Shown: positions 5,681 to 6,824 of the stretch, piece by piece
Layout: every line of letters starts with the position of its first letter
Numbering within the stretch: position 1 is the stretch's first letter
NCBI GenBank assembly: GCA_026713285.1
Contig: JAPOOT010000390.1
Span: 1-6,824, forward strand
Length of the DNA stretch: 6,824 nucleotides
Direction: 5' to 3'
DNA from: Gemmatimonadota bacterium
GTDB lineage: Bacteria; JAAXHH01
Notes under the pieces: generated by a model
Told to the model about the DNA's origin: nothing
Databases searched by the model: none
The model's input: the letters and a program-made list of their open reading frames with translations, nothing else
Position numbers and translations under genes: made by a program

Positions 5681-6824
5681 TCAGATCCTTCTGCGCATTC
5701 GCGCAATGGGTATTCCCAGATTCTCGCGGTACTTCGCCACCGTTCGCCGCTTGATCTGCACGCCCTCCTTCGATCGCAGGATGTCCTCTATAGCCTGATC
5801 ACTCAGTGGCGCGTGCGCGTCTTCCTCATTGATGATCTGCGCGATCCGGTCCTTGACGGTCTTTGTTGCCAGTTGGCCGTCCGGGGCGTCTTCGGCGTTA
5901 TTGGACGCTGTTTTCTTTAACCGACCGTCGAAGAAAAACCTCAGCGCGTAAATCCCTCGGGGAGTCTGAACGTACTTGCCTTGCGTCGCCCGGCTGACGG
6001 TCGTTACATGCAGGCCTACCTCGTCTGCCACCTCCTGAAGAATCATCGGTCTGAGAAAGGACAGGCCCGCATCCAAAAACTCGCGCTGGGCTTTAACGAT
6101 GCAGTTCGTCACTCTCAACAAGGTAGACCGCCGTTGTTCAATGGAACTCACGAAGTGATTCGCTTCGGTCAACTTTCGCCTCACATACCGCCGATCCTCT
6201 TCTGTGGAATGCTCATGCCGGCTCAGGATAGCCTGGTACGCACGGCTGACTCGCACGCGGGGGAGGTTGCGGTCGTTGAGATACGCGATGTATTCTCCCT
6301 CCACTTTTTCGACGATCAGGTCAGGGTGAATGGCAATTACGGATGAATCCCCGTAGGCCAGCCCGGGGTGGGGATTGAGTCCCGCGACCACATTCAAGGC
6401 ATCCCCGATTTCTTTCTCGGACGCCCCGGCCCTCTTGCGAATCGAAGCGATGCGCCGCAATTTGACGTCGCGCCAGTTTTCGGATATCATCCGGTACGCG
6501 AGCGAATCATGCAAATTCAGTGCATCCAGCTGAAGCATGAGACACTCTCGCAGGTCTCGCGCGCCCACACCGGTAGGTTCGAGGGTCTGCACGATCTTCA
6601 GGACCCGTTCCGCCTCGTCGAACGGTACGCCGGACTCCAGCGCCAGGTCGAGCAACGGAACATCGAACAGGCCGCTGTCGTTCAGATTTCCGATCAGGTA
6701 TTCACCGATCTCAAGATCGCGTTTGGACAGATCCAGGAGACGCAATTGCTCGACGAGGTACTGAGTAAGCGTTGCCCCCGACTTCCCCTCGCGTTCAAGG
6801 ATGTTCTGATCTTCCCGTTTTTCA
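5681..6824 (-). CDS. rpoN: RNA polymerase sigma-54 factor, partial (5' end beyond the window)
   Basis: Sigma-54 directs RNA polymerase to -24/-12 promoters that need AAA+ activators. The frame stays open to the right edge, so about 380 C-terminal residues are visible and the glutamine-rich activator-contact region I is outside. The visible part begins in the core-binding domain (L-V-E-Q-L-R-L-L-D-L-S, then I-G-E-Y-L-I-G-N-L-N-D-S-G). L-E-P-T-G-V-G-A-R-D-L-R-E-C-L and L-N-P-H-P-G follow, then L-P-R-V-R-V-S and the R-R-S-T-L-L-R-V segment. The promoter-binding domain has a helix-turn-helix region at E-V-A-D-E-V-G-L-H-V-T-T-V-S-R, followed by K-Y-V-Q-T-P-R-G-I-Y-A-L-R-F-F-F. The RpoN box K-R-R-T-V-A-K-Y-R-E (5723-5752) is intact with one first-residue change from the common A-R-R-T. 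No frameshift is seen. It heads the cluster and probably shares a transcript with hpf. An upstream lptB-like gene would be usual but cannot be seen. Confidence 0.97.
   Translation of the reverse strand, partial: EKREDQNILEREGKSGATLTQYLVEQLRLLDLSKRDLEIGEYLIGNLNDSGLFDVPLLDLALESGVPFDEAERVLKIVQTLEPTGVGARDLRECLMLQLDALNLHDSLAYRMISENWRDVKLRRIASIRKRAGASEKEIGDALNVVAGLNPHPGLAYGDSSVIAIHPDLIVEKVEGEYIAYLNDRNLPRVRVSRAYQAILSRHEHSTEEDRRYVRRKLTEANHFVSSIEQRRSTLLRVTNCIVKAQREFLDAGLSFLRPMILQEVADEVGLHVTTVSRATQGKYVQTPRGIYALRFFFDGRLKKTASNNAEDAPDGQLATKTVKDRIAQIINEEDAHAPLSDQAIEDILRSKEGVQIKRRTVAKYRENLGIPIARMRRRI

Overview
The window holds seven protein-coding genes and no RNA gene, mobile element or CRISPR array. Base composition looks moderately GC-rich throughout, with no obvious compositional break. 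The core is a minus-strand cluster in the order rpoN (partial) - hpf - hprK - ptsH (HPr) - ptsI (EI). It is followed on the same strand by a phytanoyl-CoA dioxygenase-like gene and a small beta-propeller gene. At the left edge, the 3' end of a TRAP-transporter solute-binding protein gene runs on the plus strand and converges with the cluster.

Organism: sigma-54, short-form HPF, HprK and a TRAP transporter together suggest a Gram-negative-type bacterium. The rpoN-hpf linkage is best known from Proteobacteria, but here hprK follows hpf directly. PhyH-family dioxygenases and Vgb-like propellers are frequent in uncultured marine or soil lineages (for example Latescibacterota- or Poribacteria-like genomes). 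The phylum is therefore a guess; no taxonomic marker in the window settles it.

Layout, left to right: 1-305 TRAP DctP-type C-terminus (+). 306-358 convergent intergenic spacer with a weak inverted repeat. 359-1072 five-repeat Vgb/NHL-type propeller (-). 1073-1165 spacer with an imperfect hairpin. 1166-2134 PhyH-like Fe(II)/2-oxoglutarate oxygenase (-). 2135-2211 spacer with a strong 12-bp imperfect inverted repeat just after ptsI. 2212-3972 ptsI (-). 3974-4237 ptsH (-, TTG start). 4276-5259 hprK (-). 5260-5342 structured spacer. 5343-5648 hpf (-, GTG start). 5681 to the right edge, rpoN (-, 5' end outside the window).

How the genes fit together: EI takes phosphate from PEP and passes it to His15 of HPr, while HprK can phosphorylate or dephosphorylate Ser46 of the same HPr. 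Both sites are intact. No sugar permease and no EIIA is encoded here, and ptsN and rapZ, which usually sit beside hpf in proteobacterial rpoN clusters, are absent from the cluster. This looks like a regulatory phosphorelay tied genetically to sigma-54 and to ribosome hibernation. Whether the downstream oxygenase and propeller belong to the same transcript is uncertain, because a hairpin separates them from ptsI.
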